A DNA stretch of 64,000 nt. It comes from an uncultured Ruminococcus sp. GTDB lineage: Bacteria > Bacillota > Clostridia > Oscillospirales > Acutalibacteraceae. Shown here one piece after another: positions 24,585 through 33,070 of the stretch. The DNA is taken from NCBI GenBank assembly GCA_902761375.1, contig CACWKB010000001.1:1-64000 (forward strand). Direction: 5' to 3'. The notes under the pieces were generated by a model. That model made no database searches and was not told the DNA's origin. It saw only the letters and a list, made by a program, of their open reading frames with translations. A program made the position numbers and the translations under genes. The stretch's first letter is position 1. Every line of letters begins with the position of its first letter.

Positions 24585-25400
24585 TCAGGTTTGAGGTATC
24601 GCCTTAAAAATCTCCAGAACCGCGTCCTCGGTGGGTCCGCTGATAAAACGTGTGTCGGATGTGGTTTTACCGGGAATATCTACCGTCGTGGTTCCCGAGC
24701 AGATAACGCCGCCGTTGTCCGTGCGGATCAGGCGGTAGGTGTCGGTCTTTTCTACGTTCGCGGCAGCCTCCTTGTTTGTTCCGGAGTAGACCCAGGTCCC
24801 GCCGCCGGCGCGGTATTCCATGCTGACGGTGACGACCACACCGACGTCGAATACGTTTTGAGCCGCATATGGGTTTTCGCGTCCGCTCGGAAATTCAAAG
24901 CAGTTTTTCTCGGCGTTATAGAACAGATAGTGAGCGTTCTCGGGCAGCTCGGCGCCTTCTGCCTCGCCCGAGAGCACTCCGCCGTACCTTGCGAACAGCT
25001 CGAGCTGAACGAGCCTTTCGGCAAAGAAGGAGGAGCCTACCCCGAGGACGAGGCACGGCACGAGGAATATGACGGTCGCGCCGATAAGCGGAGCCTTGAA
25101 GCGTTCCAACGGCAGCTTTACGCCGTTTTCTTTCTTTAAGCGACTGTATGCCAGGGTGCTCCTAACCGCGAAGAATATCAGCGCCGCCGCGAGCAGCAGC
25201 ATGACTATCGTCCATAGGATTCCGCGCGTAGCGTTCCTTTCAAAGCATATACTGAGGATATACGCCGTCAGTGTGCCCGCTCCGAGCCCGTAGAGCACGG
25301 CTGCAGCCGTGAATTTGCCTTTGAGCGCCTTTTGCAGATCCGATTCCTTTGGAGGTTCGTTCTTTGGTTCTTCGGGCGGCAGGTCTTCAAAATATCCCAT
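24585..25400 (-). CDS. Membrane protein, paralogue of the next upstream gene
   Basis: This 271-residue protein has a Pro/Glu-rich cytosolic start, three predicted membrane helices (about 30-50, 60-80, 104-125) and an extracellular C-terminal domain. That domain (LPENAHYLFYN, then VGVVVTVSMEYRAGGGTWVYSG) is similar in order and spacing to the end of the protein encoded at 25400-26485. Its ATG overlaps the TAA of that gene by one base, so the pair is coupled and probably arose by duplication. The function is unknown. Confidence 0.6.
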   Translation of the reverse strand: MGYFEDLPPEEPKNEPPKESDLQKALKGKFTAAAVLYGLGAGTLTAYILSICFERNATRGILWTIVMLLLAAALIFFAVRSTLAYSRLKKENGVKLPLERFKAPLIGATVIFLVPCLVLGVGSSFFAERLVQLELFARYGGVLSGEAEGAELPENAHYLFYNAEKNCFEFPSGRENPYAAQNVFDVGVVVTVSMEYRAGGGTWVYSGTNKEAAANVEKTDTYRLIRTDNGGVICSGTTTVDIPGKTTSDTRFISGPTEDAVLEIFKAIPQT

Positions 25401-26485
25401 TAGTACTCCTCCGTTTCCGACTTCGCTCCCGAGAGAGTATCGTTGATATATTCGATCACCTCATCCCAGTCCTGCGGACGGGTGCCGGTGGAGCTTTTAT
25501 TGTAGCCGATGGTCTTGTCAAAAGAATTATCCTCATGGACGTAGCCCTCGCCGACTACATAGAAGTCGAGGAATACCTGCTCAGCTTCCGCGTTGCCAAC
25601 AAAAGCGCCGCTGCTCGTGACCCACTTTCCTGCGCCTGTGATCGCGCGGTCTAAGCATACGATAACGTTGACCTGATCGGGAGAATCGGCGGCGTTGGGA
25701 TAATCGTCCTTGTTGGGATAGCTGTACCAGTCGTCGTCCTCGTCATAGAAAACGAATTTAGGATCCTCGGGGAGCTGCGCTTCATAGCTCTTTTTGCCCT
25801 CTATGCTGCCCCTGAGCGCGTTGTTGAGGTTGAGCATCTTTGTGTTGCCGAATATGAAGGCAAAGCAGGTAAAAAGCGTGAATGCGCCCAGTATCGAGAG
25901 GACGATCCTCGGAGCCATGCCCGGTTTGTTCTCGGGCTGACCCTTGACGCGCTTTATCCACTGCCTCAGCAGCAGGGCTCCCGTCAAGCCTAAGCCGAAG
26001 CCGAAAACTCCGAGAAGTACCTTGGCGGCGACCGAGGTCGGGATAACAAAGCTGTAGAAGAAGGAGATCAGCAGCGGCAGGGAGATATAGAGGGCGATCG
26101 AGGCGAAAACCAGCCAAACCGAGGTGTTTTTGAGCGTTTTTGTTTTTGCCGGGGCAGAGGCGTCGAGACGGTTTTCGCCTTCGGCGCTTGCACTTTCCCA
26201 TTTCGGCTCGCTCATTAAAAAGGAATCGACGCGGAAATGCACCTCGCCGACGGCGCCGGGCTTGGCGTCAAATTCGATGTTGTTTTTGCCGTGCATGCCC
26301 CCGTCGACAAAGTTGACTATAAGCTGATTGTGCTCGCGCGTCAGGTCGACCTCGAATGCCTCGCCGTTTTTAAGGTCGCAAATCAAAACGCCGTTCAAAA
26401 AAACGTGGATAGGCATTACGGCGCTTACCATGCTGCCGCGGCGGATTATTTTTAATCTTGATCTTTCAAATACCTTGTCTTCCAT
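25400..26485 (-). CDS. Membrane protein with N-terminal PEGA-like domain
   Basis: This 361-residue protein starts with about 90 residues of beta-rich sequence (PIHVFLNGVLICDLKNGEAFEVDL) resembling PEGA-type or similar surface beta domains, here before the first membrane helix and so probably cytosolic. Helices lie at about 125-150, 156-178 and 198-220. The C-terminal extracellular domain (LPEDPKFVFYDEDDDWYSYPN) matches that of the next gene. AAGGAAGGGT precedes the ATG. No function can be named. Confidence 0.6.
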   Translation of the reverse strand: MEDKVFERSRLKIIRRGSMVSAVMPIHVFLNGVLICDLKNGEAFEVDLTREHNQLIVNFVDGGMHGKNNIEFDAKPGAVGEVHFRVDSFLMSEPKWESASAEGENRLDASAPAKTKTLKNTSVWLVFASIALYISLPLLISFFYSFVIPTSVAAKVLLGVFGFGLGLTGALLLRQWIKRVKGQPENKPGMAPRIVLSILGAFTLFTCFAFIFGNTKMLNLNNALRGSIEGKKSYEAQLPEDPKFVFYDEDDDWYSYPNKDDYPNAADSPDQVNVIVCLDRAITGAGKWVTSSGAFVGNAEAEQVFLDFYVVGEGYVHEDNSFDKTIGYNKSSTGTRPQDWDEVIEYINDTLSGAKSETEEY

Positions 26486-26562
26486 ATATTACCCTTCCTT
26501 TTGTGCGTGTGTTATTTTATGATCGGTTTTACTCGGGATGATAAGCTTTGAGCAGCCGAAGT

Positions 26563-27462
26563 CTATCCTCTCCAGCCGCCTATGCCGTCCCAGACCATTT
26601 CGAGGTTCCTCGCATGATTGGGGCGGGACGCGGCGAATACGGTGTGGGCGCGGCGCATCATTTCCATGCCGCCCTTATCATAGAGCCTCTGTCCGATTTG
26701 GCGAACCTCGTCCGCCTCCGAGGTCAGGTATCCCTCGGGCTTTATGTCATAGAGCGCCACCAGCGCCACGATCGAAGCCTTGAAATCTACGTCGTTGTCG
26801 TTTAGAGCGTTTAGGATCACGTCAGCCGGAGTAAGCTCGGGCATTGTCGAATTGCTGAGCTCCTTCCACTTGCCGGTGAGGATGAATTCATCGTAGATCT
26901 TCTTCTGTGTGTCGGGGATCAAAAGACTATTCGTCTTGCAGAAATCCTTGTAATCGGTATAAAAATCACCGAGGGGTATCAAAAGCTCGACCGTACCCTC
27001 CTGATCGACATTTGCGATATGCTTGAGCCGCAGCGAGTGGAAGGCTTTCCAAGGCTTTTCCTTGATCGCTTTTTTATTTATCTGAGGGATGACAAAAAAG
27101 AAGATTATCATACAAATTACCCAAGAAACGATCGCAAATATGAATCCGACTGTTTCAAGCACCGGGTTGCCGCCGCCGACATCTTTACCTGTTATACCGA
27201 TCAAGCCAAGAATCAAGCCGAGTAGCATACCGAGAGCAGGAAGATATAGAGTAAGCGGCGCGGCGTTTGCTTCCTTTTTTCGCTTCAAAAGACATTTTTC
27301 ACACAGACCGACCTTCTCGACGCCCTTTGCCCTTTGAAGCTTCGTGGTGCGCACCGTCGCGGTCTGATAGGTGCGGTTCGTGACCTGTTTATTGGTGATG
27401 TTCTCGATCACCAAACAGTCAAGGGTATAAACCGCTTCGTTTTCACATTTTTCGCATTTCAT
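26563..27462 (-). CDS. Zinc-ribbon membrane protein, first gene of the minus-strand cluster
   Basis: This 299-residue protein begins with a split zinc ribbon (CEKCEN at residue 3 and LCEKCLLK near 53). Two membrane helices follow (about 70-92 and 105-128). The C-terminal 165 residues are soluble and helical, ending in GWRG. GAGGAGC precedes the ATG. As the promoter-proximal gene of the block it may set expression for the seven genes after it. No family is recognised beyond the zinc ribbon. Confidence 0.6.
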   Translation of the reverse strand: MKCEKCENEAVYTLDCLVIENITNKQVTNRTYQTATVRTTKLQRAKGVEKVGLCEKCLLKRKKEANAAPLTLYLPALGMLLGLILGLIGITGKDVGGGNPVLETVGFIFAIVSWVICMIIFFFVIPQINKKAIKEKPWKAFHSLRLKHIANVDQEGTVELLIPLGDFYTDYKDFCKTNSLLIPDTQKKIYDEFILTGKWKELSNSTMPELTPADVILNALNDNDVDFKASIVALVALYDIKPEGYLTSEADEVRQIGQRLYDKGGMEMMRRAHTVFAASRPNHARNLEMVWDGIGGWRG

Positions 27463-27732
27463 ATTTCTTGCTCCTCACTTGATCCTGTTTTGTCGGGTAG
27501 TCCTCACCTTGATCACAGCGCGTAAAGCTTCGGGATCGGCGGACGCCGTGTTCCTTGGTTGTCGTCAAAACCGCAAAATTTCGGCAGGTGTGATTGTACA
27601 TAATATACAAAGAATCCCCAAAACCCGACTGTTTTTTTATTGCTTGCTTTGATTATATCATACTTTGCTCTGAAAGTATACATTCCAGCATATTTTTTTA
27701 CATGATTTTTTATTCGCGGCGCATACGGCTTA
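27463..27732. other. Intergenic leader of the minus-strand cluster, no gene seen
   Basis: This stretch holds no credible open frame. An ATTATA (27652-27657) reads TATAAT on the minus strand, and an ATTGTA near 27593 reads TACAAT, but neither has a good -35 at the right distance. The start site for the minus-strand cluster is therefore uncertain. Confidence 0.4.
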
Positions 27733-27761
27733 TTGAAATAACATTTGCGCTGTGATATAAT
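27733..27761 (+). promoter_or_regulatory. Promoter for the 77-residue protein gene
   Basis: TTGAAA (27733-27738) and TATAAT (27756-27761) are spaced 17 bp apart, 20 bp before the start codon. Confidence 0.7.
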
Positions 27762-27781
27762 TTGAATCGGAGGAGATCGCT

Positions 27782-28015
27782 ATGAAAAAGCTTTTCGGAA
27801 AAAAGCGCGGCAGCGTCGATTTTGACGTAACGCCCTTTGACCCCGAGACCCAGTACGCCGTTGTGCGCAGCTCGATCTGCACGGGCGAAAAGGTCGCGGG
27901 CTTCAAGAGCCGCGCGGACGGACATTTCACCGAGATAATGCTGATACGCAGCCCGGACGACCTGCGCAGGTTCAAGGAGCGTTACGGCGTGGAATCGGTA
28001 AAGACGGAATACTGA
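27782..28015 (+). CDS. Small conserved-type protein of unknown function
   Basis: This 77-residue soluble basic protein (about residues 15-75 alternate beta and helix, with VRSSICTGEKVAGF in the middle) has a strong promoter and a GGAGGAG site before its ATG, so it is very probably expressed. Small proteins of this kind in Clostridia are sometimes labelled aspartate dehydrogenase, but the sequence is far too short for that enzyme and has no nucleotide-binding loop. The function is unknown. Confidence 0.6.
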   Translation: MKKLFGKKRGSVDFDVTPFDPETQYAVVRSSICTGEKVAGFKSRADGHFTEIMLIRSPDDLRRFKERYGVESVKTEY

Positions 28016-28097
28016 CAGGCTTTATTTCGGCTTGCGGCGGCAGCTTCTTTGGCGGCGCGAGCCTTGGGTACTGTCCTAAGGGAGTTTTGGGATCATC

Positions 28098-29879
28098 ATG
28101 AAGGCAAAAAAGGTTTTATTCGTAATATTCACAGCCCTCGTTTTCGCGCTGATGCTCGCTGTACTCGAGCTCAACAAGAACACGCTCTTGGGCTTCATAC
28201 TCGCCGCGGCGCTGTGCGCGGGCTTCTGCGTGCTGCACCGCCTGATCGTCAAAAAGCGTGACAAATGGTTTCTGCGCCTCGCCTCGTGGGTCGGCTGGAT
28301 CGCGCTGTTTTCGGGCGTGCTGATGCTGACCTACCCTCCGGTGCAGAGCGTTCCCGCCACAGAAAAAAGCGGCGGCGCGACCGAGGTCGTCACCGTCGCT
28401 CAGGGCAAGCTCCGAGGCGTTTACAACGGAGACAAAAGCGTTGAGGTGTTCGCGGGCATCCCCTTTGCCAAGCCGCCTGTCGGCGAGCTCAGATGGCGCG
28501 AGCCTCAGGATCCGGAGCCGTGGGAGGGCGTGCTGAACGCCGACACCTTCGCGCCCATGAGCATGCAGCCCCAGGACAGCCCCGTGATCGATTCGCTGAC
28601 GCATATCATCGGCTATCACGACTATGAGCTGACCCTCGCCGACAACTGCACCCGACCCGCAAGCGAGGACTCGCTCTATCTCAATATCTGGAAGCCCTCG
28701 GGCAAAGCCGAAGGGCTGCCCGTGCTGGTCTATTTCCACGGCGGTTCGCTTAAAACGGGACAGCCGTGGTTCGCCGATTACAACGGCGAGCCGCTCGCCG
28801 AGAAGGGCGTCGTGGTCGTAAACGCGGGCTACCGCCTCGGCATATTCGGCTTCTTCGCAAGCGAGGAGCTCGCGGCGGAATCCGAAAACGGCACCACCGG
28901 CAACTACGGTCTGCTCGATCAGATCAAGGCGCTCGAGTGGGTGCGCGACAACATCAAAGCCTTCGGAGGCGACCCCTCGAACGTCACCGTCGCCGGTGAA
29001 TCCGCCGGAGCGGCGTGCGTCAGCGCACTCTGCACCTCTCCGCTCGCAAAGGGTCTGTTCGAGCGCGCCGTTCTCGAGAGCTCGACCATGGCTTCGGTCA
29101 CGCCTCCTCATTCGTTCAGGCTGCTAAGTGAGGCTGAGGACGCAGGCAAGGAGACCCTCGAGCGCTTCGGCTGCAGGACCGTCGAGGAGCTCAGGAGCGT
29201 TCCGGCTCAGGAGCTTGTCGGAGAGGCGGAGAACCATCACCATATCACCATAGACGGCTACGCGCTGACCGAGACGCCTTATATCTCGTACATGAAGGGC
29301 ATCCACAACGAAAAGGCGATCCTCCACGGCTACAACAGCGAGGAGAGCGGACCCTTCATCGTGTTCGACCGCGCCGATCTCAATAACTATGAGGAGAAGG
29401 TGCGCACCTATTTCGGAAGCTATGCCGACGCTATCCTGAAGCTTTATCCCGCCGAAACCGACGAGGAAGCCGACAGGAACTGGGCGAAGGTTTTCGGCGC
29501 GGTATATTTCGATTATCCGCACTACTGCCTAAACCGCTTTGCCGTTCAGAACAAGATCCCCGTCTATGAGTATGTTTTCTCGAAGGACAACGGCAGGCTC
29601 GGCGCGTGGCACAGCGGCGAAATTGTATATTTTTACGGCAACATCCCCGACGGCTCGGCTCTGTACGCCGAGCGCGACCGCGAGCTCAGCGCGCAGATGT
29701 TGGGATATCTGAGCAGCTACGCGCACAACGGCGACCCGAACTCCGAGGGTCTGCCCGAGTGGAAGCAGAACACCGGCTCCGACAGCGTGATGAGCTTCGG
29801 CGACAGCACGGAAATGATCCCCGAACGCGAGCACGAGCTCTTCGCCATCCTGGATCTCATGGAGACCTGGGGACGGTAG
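28098..29879 (+). CDS. Membrane-anchored type B carboxylesterase
   Basis: This 593-residue protein has three N-terminal membrane helices (about 5-25, 29-50, 57-77), followed by a full carboxylesterase/para-nitrobenzyl esterase domain. The nucleophile motif GESAGA gives Ser302, FAGIPFAKPPVGELRW and YFHGGSLKTG are the usual family segments, and WHSGEIVYFYG holds the catalytic His. The catalytic part probably faces outward. The three-helix anchor is not usual for this family, whose members are normally soluble or have one signal peptide. The natural substrate is unknown. A 7-bp repeat array follows the stop. Confidence 0.8.
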   Translation: MKAKKVLFVIFTALVFALMLAVLELNKNTLLGFILAAALCAGFCVLHRLIVKKRDKWFLRLASWVGWIALFSGVLMLTYPPVQSVPATEKSGGATEVVTVAQGKLRGVYNGDKSVEVFAGIPFAKPPVGELRWREPQDPEPWEGVLNADTFAPMSMQPQDSPVIDSLTHIIGYHDYELTLADNCTRPASEDSLYLNIWKPSGKAEGLPVLVYFHGGSLKTGQPWFADYNGEPLAEKGVVVVNAGYRLGIFGFFASEELAAESENGTTGNYGLLDQIKALEWVRDNIKAFGGDPSNVTVAGESAGAACVSALCTSPLAKGLFERAVLESSTMASVTPPHSFRLLSEAEDAGKETLERFGCRTVEELRSVPAQELVGEAENHHHITIDGYALTETPYISYMKGIHNEKAILHGYNSEESGPFIVFDRADLNNYEEKVRTYFGSYADAILKLYPAETDEEADRNWAKVFGAVYFDYPHYCLNRFAVQNKIPVYEYVFSKDNGRLGAWHSGEIVYFYGNIPDGSALYAERDRELSAQMLGYLSSYAHNGDPNSEGLPEWKQNTGSDSVMSFGDSTEMIPEREHELFAILDLMETWGR

Positions 29880-29884
29880 GGAGA

Positions 29885-29989
29885 TTAGAAGTTAGGGATT
29901 AGGAGTTAGGGATTAGGAGTTAGGAATTAGGAATTAGGAATTAGGGATTAGGGATTAGGGATTAGGGATTAGGAGATAGGAGATAGGAA
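29885..29989. repeat. TTAGGRR heptamer array, 15 units
   Basis: Fifteen 7-bp units read TTAGGGA, TTAGGAG, TTAGGAA or close variants. This is the reverse-complement type of the CCTAAYC array at 10354-10437. It begins 5 bp after the esterase stop. Confidence 0.9.
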
Positions 29990-30008
29990 TTGTAAATTGT
30001 TAAAAAAT

Positions 30009-30052
30009 GTCGGGCAGAGAATGCTGTTTAAAATGCATTCAGTCTGCCCGGC
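30009..30052. repeat. Palindromic element, copy between esterase and mtnN
   Basis: CGGGCAGA/TCTGCCCG and inner GAATGC/GCATTC pair around the loop TGTTTAAAAT. A T-rich tract follows, so it may act as a terminator for both converging genes. Confidence 0.75.
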
Positions 30053-30080
30053 TTTAATTTTTTTCTTAAATTTTAGCTTA

Positions 30081-30773
30081 TCAATACATATTGATGAATT
30101 TCTTGATCGCCTTGATCGCTCTGTCTGCGGCGAGGTGCTTGAATTCCTCGTAGTTTTCAGGCTTGTTGAACTTCAAATCGTCGCTGATCGAGCGCAGGAT
30201 GGCGAACGGCACCTTGTTCATGTAGCATACATGACCGACCGCGGCGCCCTCCATCTCGCAGCAGAGCGCGTCGAATTCATACGCGATGTTCTCGCGCTTC
30301 AGCCTGTAGGTGACAAAGATGTCGCCGGTGGCGATCCTGCCGAGCTTGACGTGCGAGCCTAAATTCTGGCAGCACTCATAAAGCTTGTTTGCGACCTCCT
30401 CGTCGGCGGGGATCTCGATCCTCTTTTCATTGGGGAACCAGAGCTGACCCCTCGGCTCGCCGAGCTCGGTGCAGTTGAAATCGTGCTCGACGCAGTCCTT
30501 TGAAACGACGATGTCGCCGACGGTGAGCTGCTTTGTAAGGCTGCCCGCAATGCCCGAGTTGATCAGCACGTCGGGTTTGTACAGGTCGATCATGACCTGG
30601 GTGCCGACGGCGGCGTTTACCTTTCCGACGCCGCACTCAAGAAGCACTACGTCCTTGTCAAAGATCTTGCCGCTGTAAAATTCCAGCCCCGCCTTTTCAA
30701 CGGTCTCGGGGTTCTCCATCAGCGCCTTGAGCCCGTCAACCTCGATTTTTAATGCACAGATAATTCCGATCAT
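30081..30773 (-). CDS. mtnN: 5'-methylthioadenosine / S-adenosylhomocysteine nucleosidase
   Basis: This 230-residue enzyme cleaves adenine from methylthioadenosine and S-adenosylhomocysteine, recycling the products of SAM use. It matches the family along its full length: IGIICALKIEVDGL at the start with the catalytic Glu, NSGIAGSL near residue 72, CEMEGAAVGHV near 170 and ILRSISDD with the catalytic Asp near 195. GAGAGGAGC precedes the ATG. It stands alone with its own strong promoter. Confidence 0.95.
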   Translation of the reverse strand: MIGIICALKIEVDGLKALMENPETVEKAGLEFYSGKIFDKDVVLLECGVGKVNAAVGTQVMIDLYKPDVLINSGIAGSLTKQLTVGDIVVSKDCVEHDFNCTELGEPRGQLWFPNEKRIEIPADEEVANKLYECCQNLGSHVKLGRIATGDIFVTYRLKRENIAYEFDALCCEMEGAAVGHVCYMNKVPFAILRSISDDLKFNKPENYEEFKHLAADRAIKAIKKFINMY

Positions 30774-30822
30774 GCCAAAAGCTCCTCTCGATTATAGATT
30801 GTTTATAACGCTTTGCAATAAT

Positions 30823-30851
30823 ATTATAATACACGGCGTCGGTAATTTCAA
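30823..30851 (-). promoter_or_regulatory. Promoter for mtnN
   Basis: On the minus strand TTGAAA (30846-30851) and TATAAT (30823-30828) are 17 bp apart, 50 bp before the mtnN start. Confidence 0.75.
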
Positions 30852-30898
30852 CAAAAAAATAAACAATCATCAAAATGAAGATCAGGATCGGGGGAACG

Positions 30899-30985
30899 AT
30901 GCTGACAAGAAAAACGATGATTGATATAATATCTATTTTTTTCTTTCCGGCGCTGTACTTGATGTACCGTACTTTGCCTGAATAA
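30899..30985 (+). CDS. Possible 28-residue membrane peptide
   Basis: An ATG preceded by GGGGGA opens a 28-codon frame whose product is one hydrophobic stretch (IDIISIFFFPALYLMY) with a basic N-terminus. No promoter is evident, so this is only a candidate small protein. The rest of 30852-31126 holds no gene that I can support; it is AT-rich. Confidence 0.2.
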   Translation: MLTRKTMIDIISIFFFPALYLMYRTLPE

Positions 30986-31126
30986 TTATTACATTACCAA
31001 ATGCTGAGGAAAGAGCCTCCTTGGTAAAGCAAGCTTATTATATCTTTATTCCCGTGGATTTTTCAATATTTTCTCAAAAAAATTCTGCATTCAACCGAGG
31101 TCGTCAGGGTAAAAATGCAGCCGATA

Positions 31127-31155
31127 TTGAAAGCGCGGGCTGCTTGTGCTATAAT
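31127..31155 (+). promoter_or_regulatory. Promoter for the XRE-regulator operon
   Basis: TTGAAA (31127-31132) and TATAAT (31150-31155) are 17 bp apart, about 110 bp before the first gene of the operon. Confidence 0.7.
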
Positions 31156-31266
31156 CAAATAAACAGGATACATTTTTGCCGATTTCCACGCAGCGCAGAC
31201 TTTATCTATCGGTGTTTCCTTGAATTCCATGCGGTTTTATGCGATGATTGACCCGAGGTGAGAGCA

Positions 31267-31803
31267 TTGAAAAAGTATCAAATCATCATTTCGGTCGCTG
31301 TTTCATCGCTGCTTGTTTTGATGTTTCCGATGACTGCCTACGCAAATTCGTCTTGGCACTGGGTTTCCGCGGCGCGGCCGTTAGACCTGCTCCCGGCGGT
31401 TGTCATCGTGACCTTAGCCGTTGAGACCGTTGCTGTCAATTACATAGCCAAAGTCAAAAATTTAAAAAGAGTGATCCCGGTTATATCGCTTGCAAACCTT
31501 GTTTCCTTTGCGGTTCCTTATATATGGATCGGTATCGACCCGAACAACATATACTCCTTGTATACACCCGACGAAGGTATCTTTTATGCGATCAATTATA
31601 CGGCGGAGCATACGCCGCTGTTTACCGTGACCGTTGTGTTTCTCCTGATAACGCTTCTCGCTGAAACGCCCATCGTATACTTGTTTTTCAGAAAAAGAGT
31701 TCCGAGCAAAAATATTCTGTTTATCGTAATCATAGCCGCCAATATTCTGACAACAGCGATGACCTTTGCCGTTGAGCGGATTTTCTGTCATGGGGAGTGG
31801 TAA
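31267..31803 (+). CDS. Membrane protein upstream of XRE regulator
   Basis: This 178-residue protein has about five hydrophobic segments, the first looking like a signal peptide (LLVLMFPMTAYANS). I do not recognise the family. The frame is open from a GTG at 31258, but GAGGTGAG overlaps that codon and sits correctly before the TTG at 31267, so I use TTG. It ends 3 bp before the XRE regulator gene. Together with the lipoprotein after that, the three form a small membrane-linked sensing unit. Confidence 0.55.
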   Translation: MKKYQIIISVAVSSLLVLMFPMTAYANSSWHWVSAARPLDLLPAVVIVTLAVETVAVNYIAKVKNLKRVIPVISLANLVSFAVPYIWIGIDPNNIYSLYTPDEGIFYAINYTAEHTPLFTVTVVFLLITLLAETPIVYLFFRKRVPSKNILFIVIIAANILTTAMTFAVERIFCHGEW

Positions 31804-31806
31804 ATC

Positions 31807-32475
31807 ATGGACGCGCAGAAAACAGGGAGATTTATCGCCTTCCTCAGAAAACAAAAGTGCCTGACGCAGACCGCGCTTGCCGATAAGCTGAATATCAGCA
31901 ACCGAACCGTTTCAAAATGGGAGCACGGCGACGGCTTTCCCGATATCACGATCCTGCCGGAGCTTGCCGAAGCGCTCGGCGTGAGCGTGGACGAATTGCT
32001 GAAGGGAGAAAAGAGCGAAAACGCCGTTGTGGTTACCGAGATCGAGAACAAAGCCAACATCGACAATGTGTTTTTAATAACGTATGTTATCTCTCTCTTC
32101 ATCGGAGCTTTTTCCGCTCTGCTGGGAGGGATCACCGAGATATATTGTATTTGGGCGTTCGAGATCCTGTTCTATACGCATTGGGAGATCATTTTTGTTG
32201 CAACGTCGCTCTTCTCGGTGATTCTGAGCGGATTGATTTTTTCGATCGGTTTAACGCGCCTGAATGTTATATACAGCCGTGAGGAGATCATCCGGAAAAC
32301 CAAAAAGAAGCTTTGGCTTTTGTCGATCATATTGTCCGTGTTTCCCTTGACATTTCTTCTCAGGATACTCAATATATTCATTCCGACGTTCATCGTTTGG
32401 ATAATCGCCGCCGCGTCAGCCGTCGCCCTTGCGGTCGTGTTTTATGTGATCTATCAAAAGAAAGTGAGGCTCTGA
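31807..32475 (+). CDS. XRE-family transcriptional regulator with membrane domain
   Basis: Residues about 8-62 form a helix-turn-helix domain (LTQTALADKLNISNRTVSKWEHG, DELLKGE). From residue 80 on there are about five membrane helices and no recognisable sensor motif. The layout, a DNA-binding head tethered to a multi-helix membrane domain, is common in Firmicutes for sensing envelope or cation stress. It probably regulates its own operon. The next gene starts 3 bp after its stop. Confidence 0.8.
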   Translation: MDAQKTGRFIAFLRKQKCLTQTALADKLNISNRTVSKWEHGDGFPDITILPELAEALGVSVDELLKGEKSENAVVVTEIENKANIDNVFLITYVISLFIGAFSALLGGITEIYCIWAFEILFYTHWEIIFVATSLFSVILSGLIFSIGLTRLNVIYSREEIIRKTKKKLWLLSIILSVFPLTFLLRILNIFIPTFIVWIIAAASAVALAVVFYVIYQKKVRL

Positions 32476-32478
32476 TCG

Positions 32479-32865
32479 ATGAAAAAAGTTATATTGTGCA
32501 TCATATCGATTTGTCTGGCGTTCGTTCTGTGCTCCTGCGGCAGGGTCTCGGCGGGCGGCAGCGAGCCTGTTGAGCTGAAATTCCATTACGACGGAGCTTC
32601 GGTCGACGCCGTGCTGTCCGAACAGGATTCGGAGGTCATACGGAATATGTTTGACGGCAAAGAGCTCTATTTTGATGATCCCTCATGCGGCTTTAACGAG
32701 AATGTTTCCCTGAGGGTAGACGGAAAGGTTTTTTGCCCGGCCTGCGACAAATGCGCAGTCGTCAAGGACTGCGGCAGCGGTCAATACTTTGAGCTCTCCG
32801 AATCGGAGAGGCGTGATTTGGAAAAAATCTTTTCACGGCACGGCGGAAGCTTTCCGTGCGTTTAG
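32479..32865 (+). CDS. Small lipoprotein
   Basis: This 128-residue protein has a lipoprotein-type signal with Cys20 (VLCSC). The mature part has four further cysteines in two places (FCPACDKC and DCGSG) and a final helix. The fold resembles small exported proteins with a peptidase-inhibitor-like beta core, but no family is certain. It is the third gene of the XRE operon, ending before a strong terminator. Confidence 0.6.
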   Translation: MKKVILCIISICLAFVLCSCGRVSAGGSEPVELKFHYDGASVDAVLSEQDSEVIRNMFDGKELYFDDPSCGFNENVSLRVDGKVFCPACDKCAVVKDCGSGQYFELSESERRDLEKIFSRHGGSFPCV

Positions 32866-32944
32866 CGGTTTTTCGTTAACTCTGTAAATGCGGTCATTCT
32901 TCGCGGCATTAATTGACGCCGCCTGATCGCTCGATAGCAGCAAG

Positions 32945-32988
32945 CGCTGCACTCAACCCTTTATGTTGAGTGCAGCGTTTGTTTTTTA
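32945..32988 (+). terminator. Rho-independent terminator
   Basis: CGCTGCACTCAA and TTGAGTGCAGCG form a 12-bp perfect stem with a 9-base loop followed by a T-rich tract. It ends the XRE operon. Confidence 0.9.
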
Positions 32989-33013
32989 TTGATAAGCAGT
33001 GGAACAGTAATAC

Positions 33014-33042
33014 TTGCGTTTGTTGCTGCTTTATGATAGAAT
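33014..33042 (+). promoter_or_regulatory. Predicted promoter for the acyltransferase/glycosyltransferase pair
   Basis: TTGCGT (33014-33019) and TAGAAT (33037-33042) are 17 bp apart, 28 bp before the start of the CrtO-like gene. Confidence 0.45.
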
Positions 33043-33070
33043 AGTATCATAATTATTCAGGAGGCGCACG

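Noticed and set aside
27782..28015. Aspartate dehydrogenase
   Set aside because: The protein has 77 residues and no nucleotide-binding loop, far too short for that enzyme.
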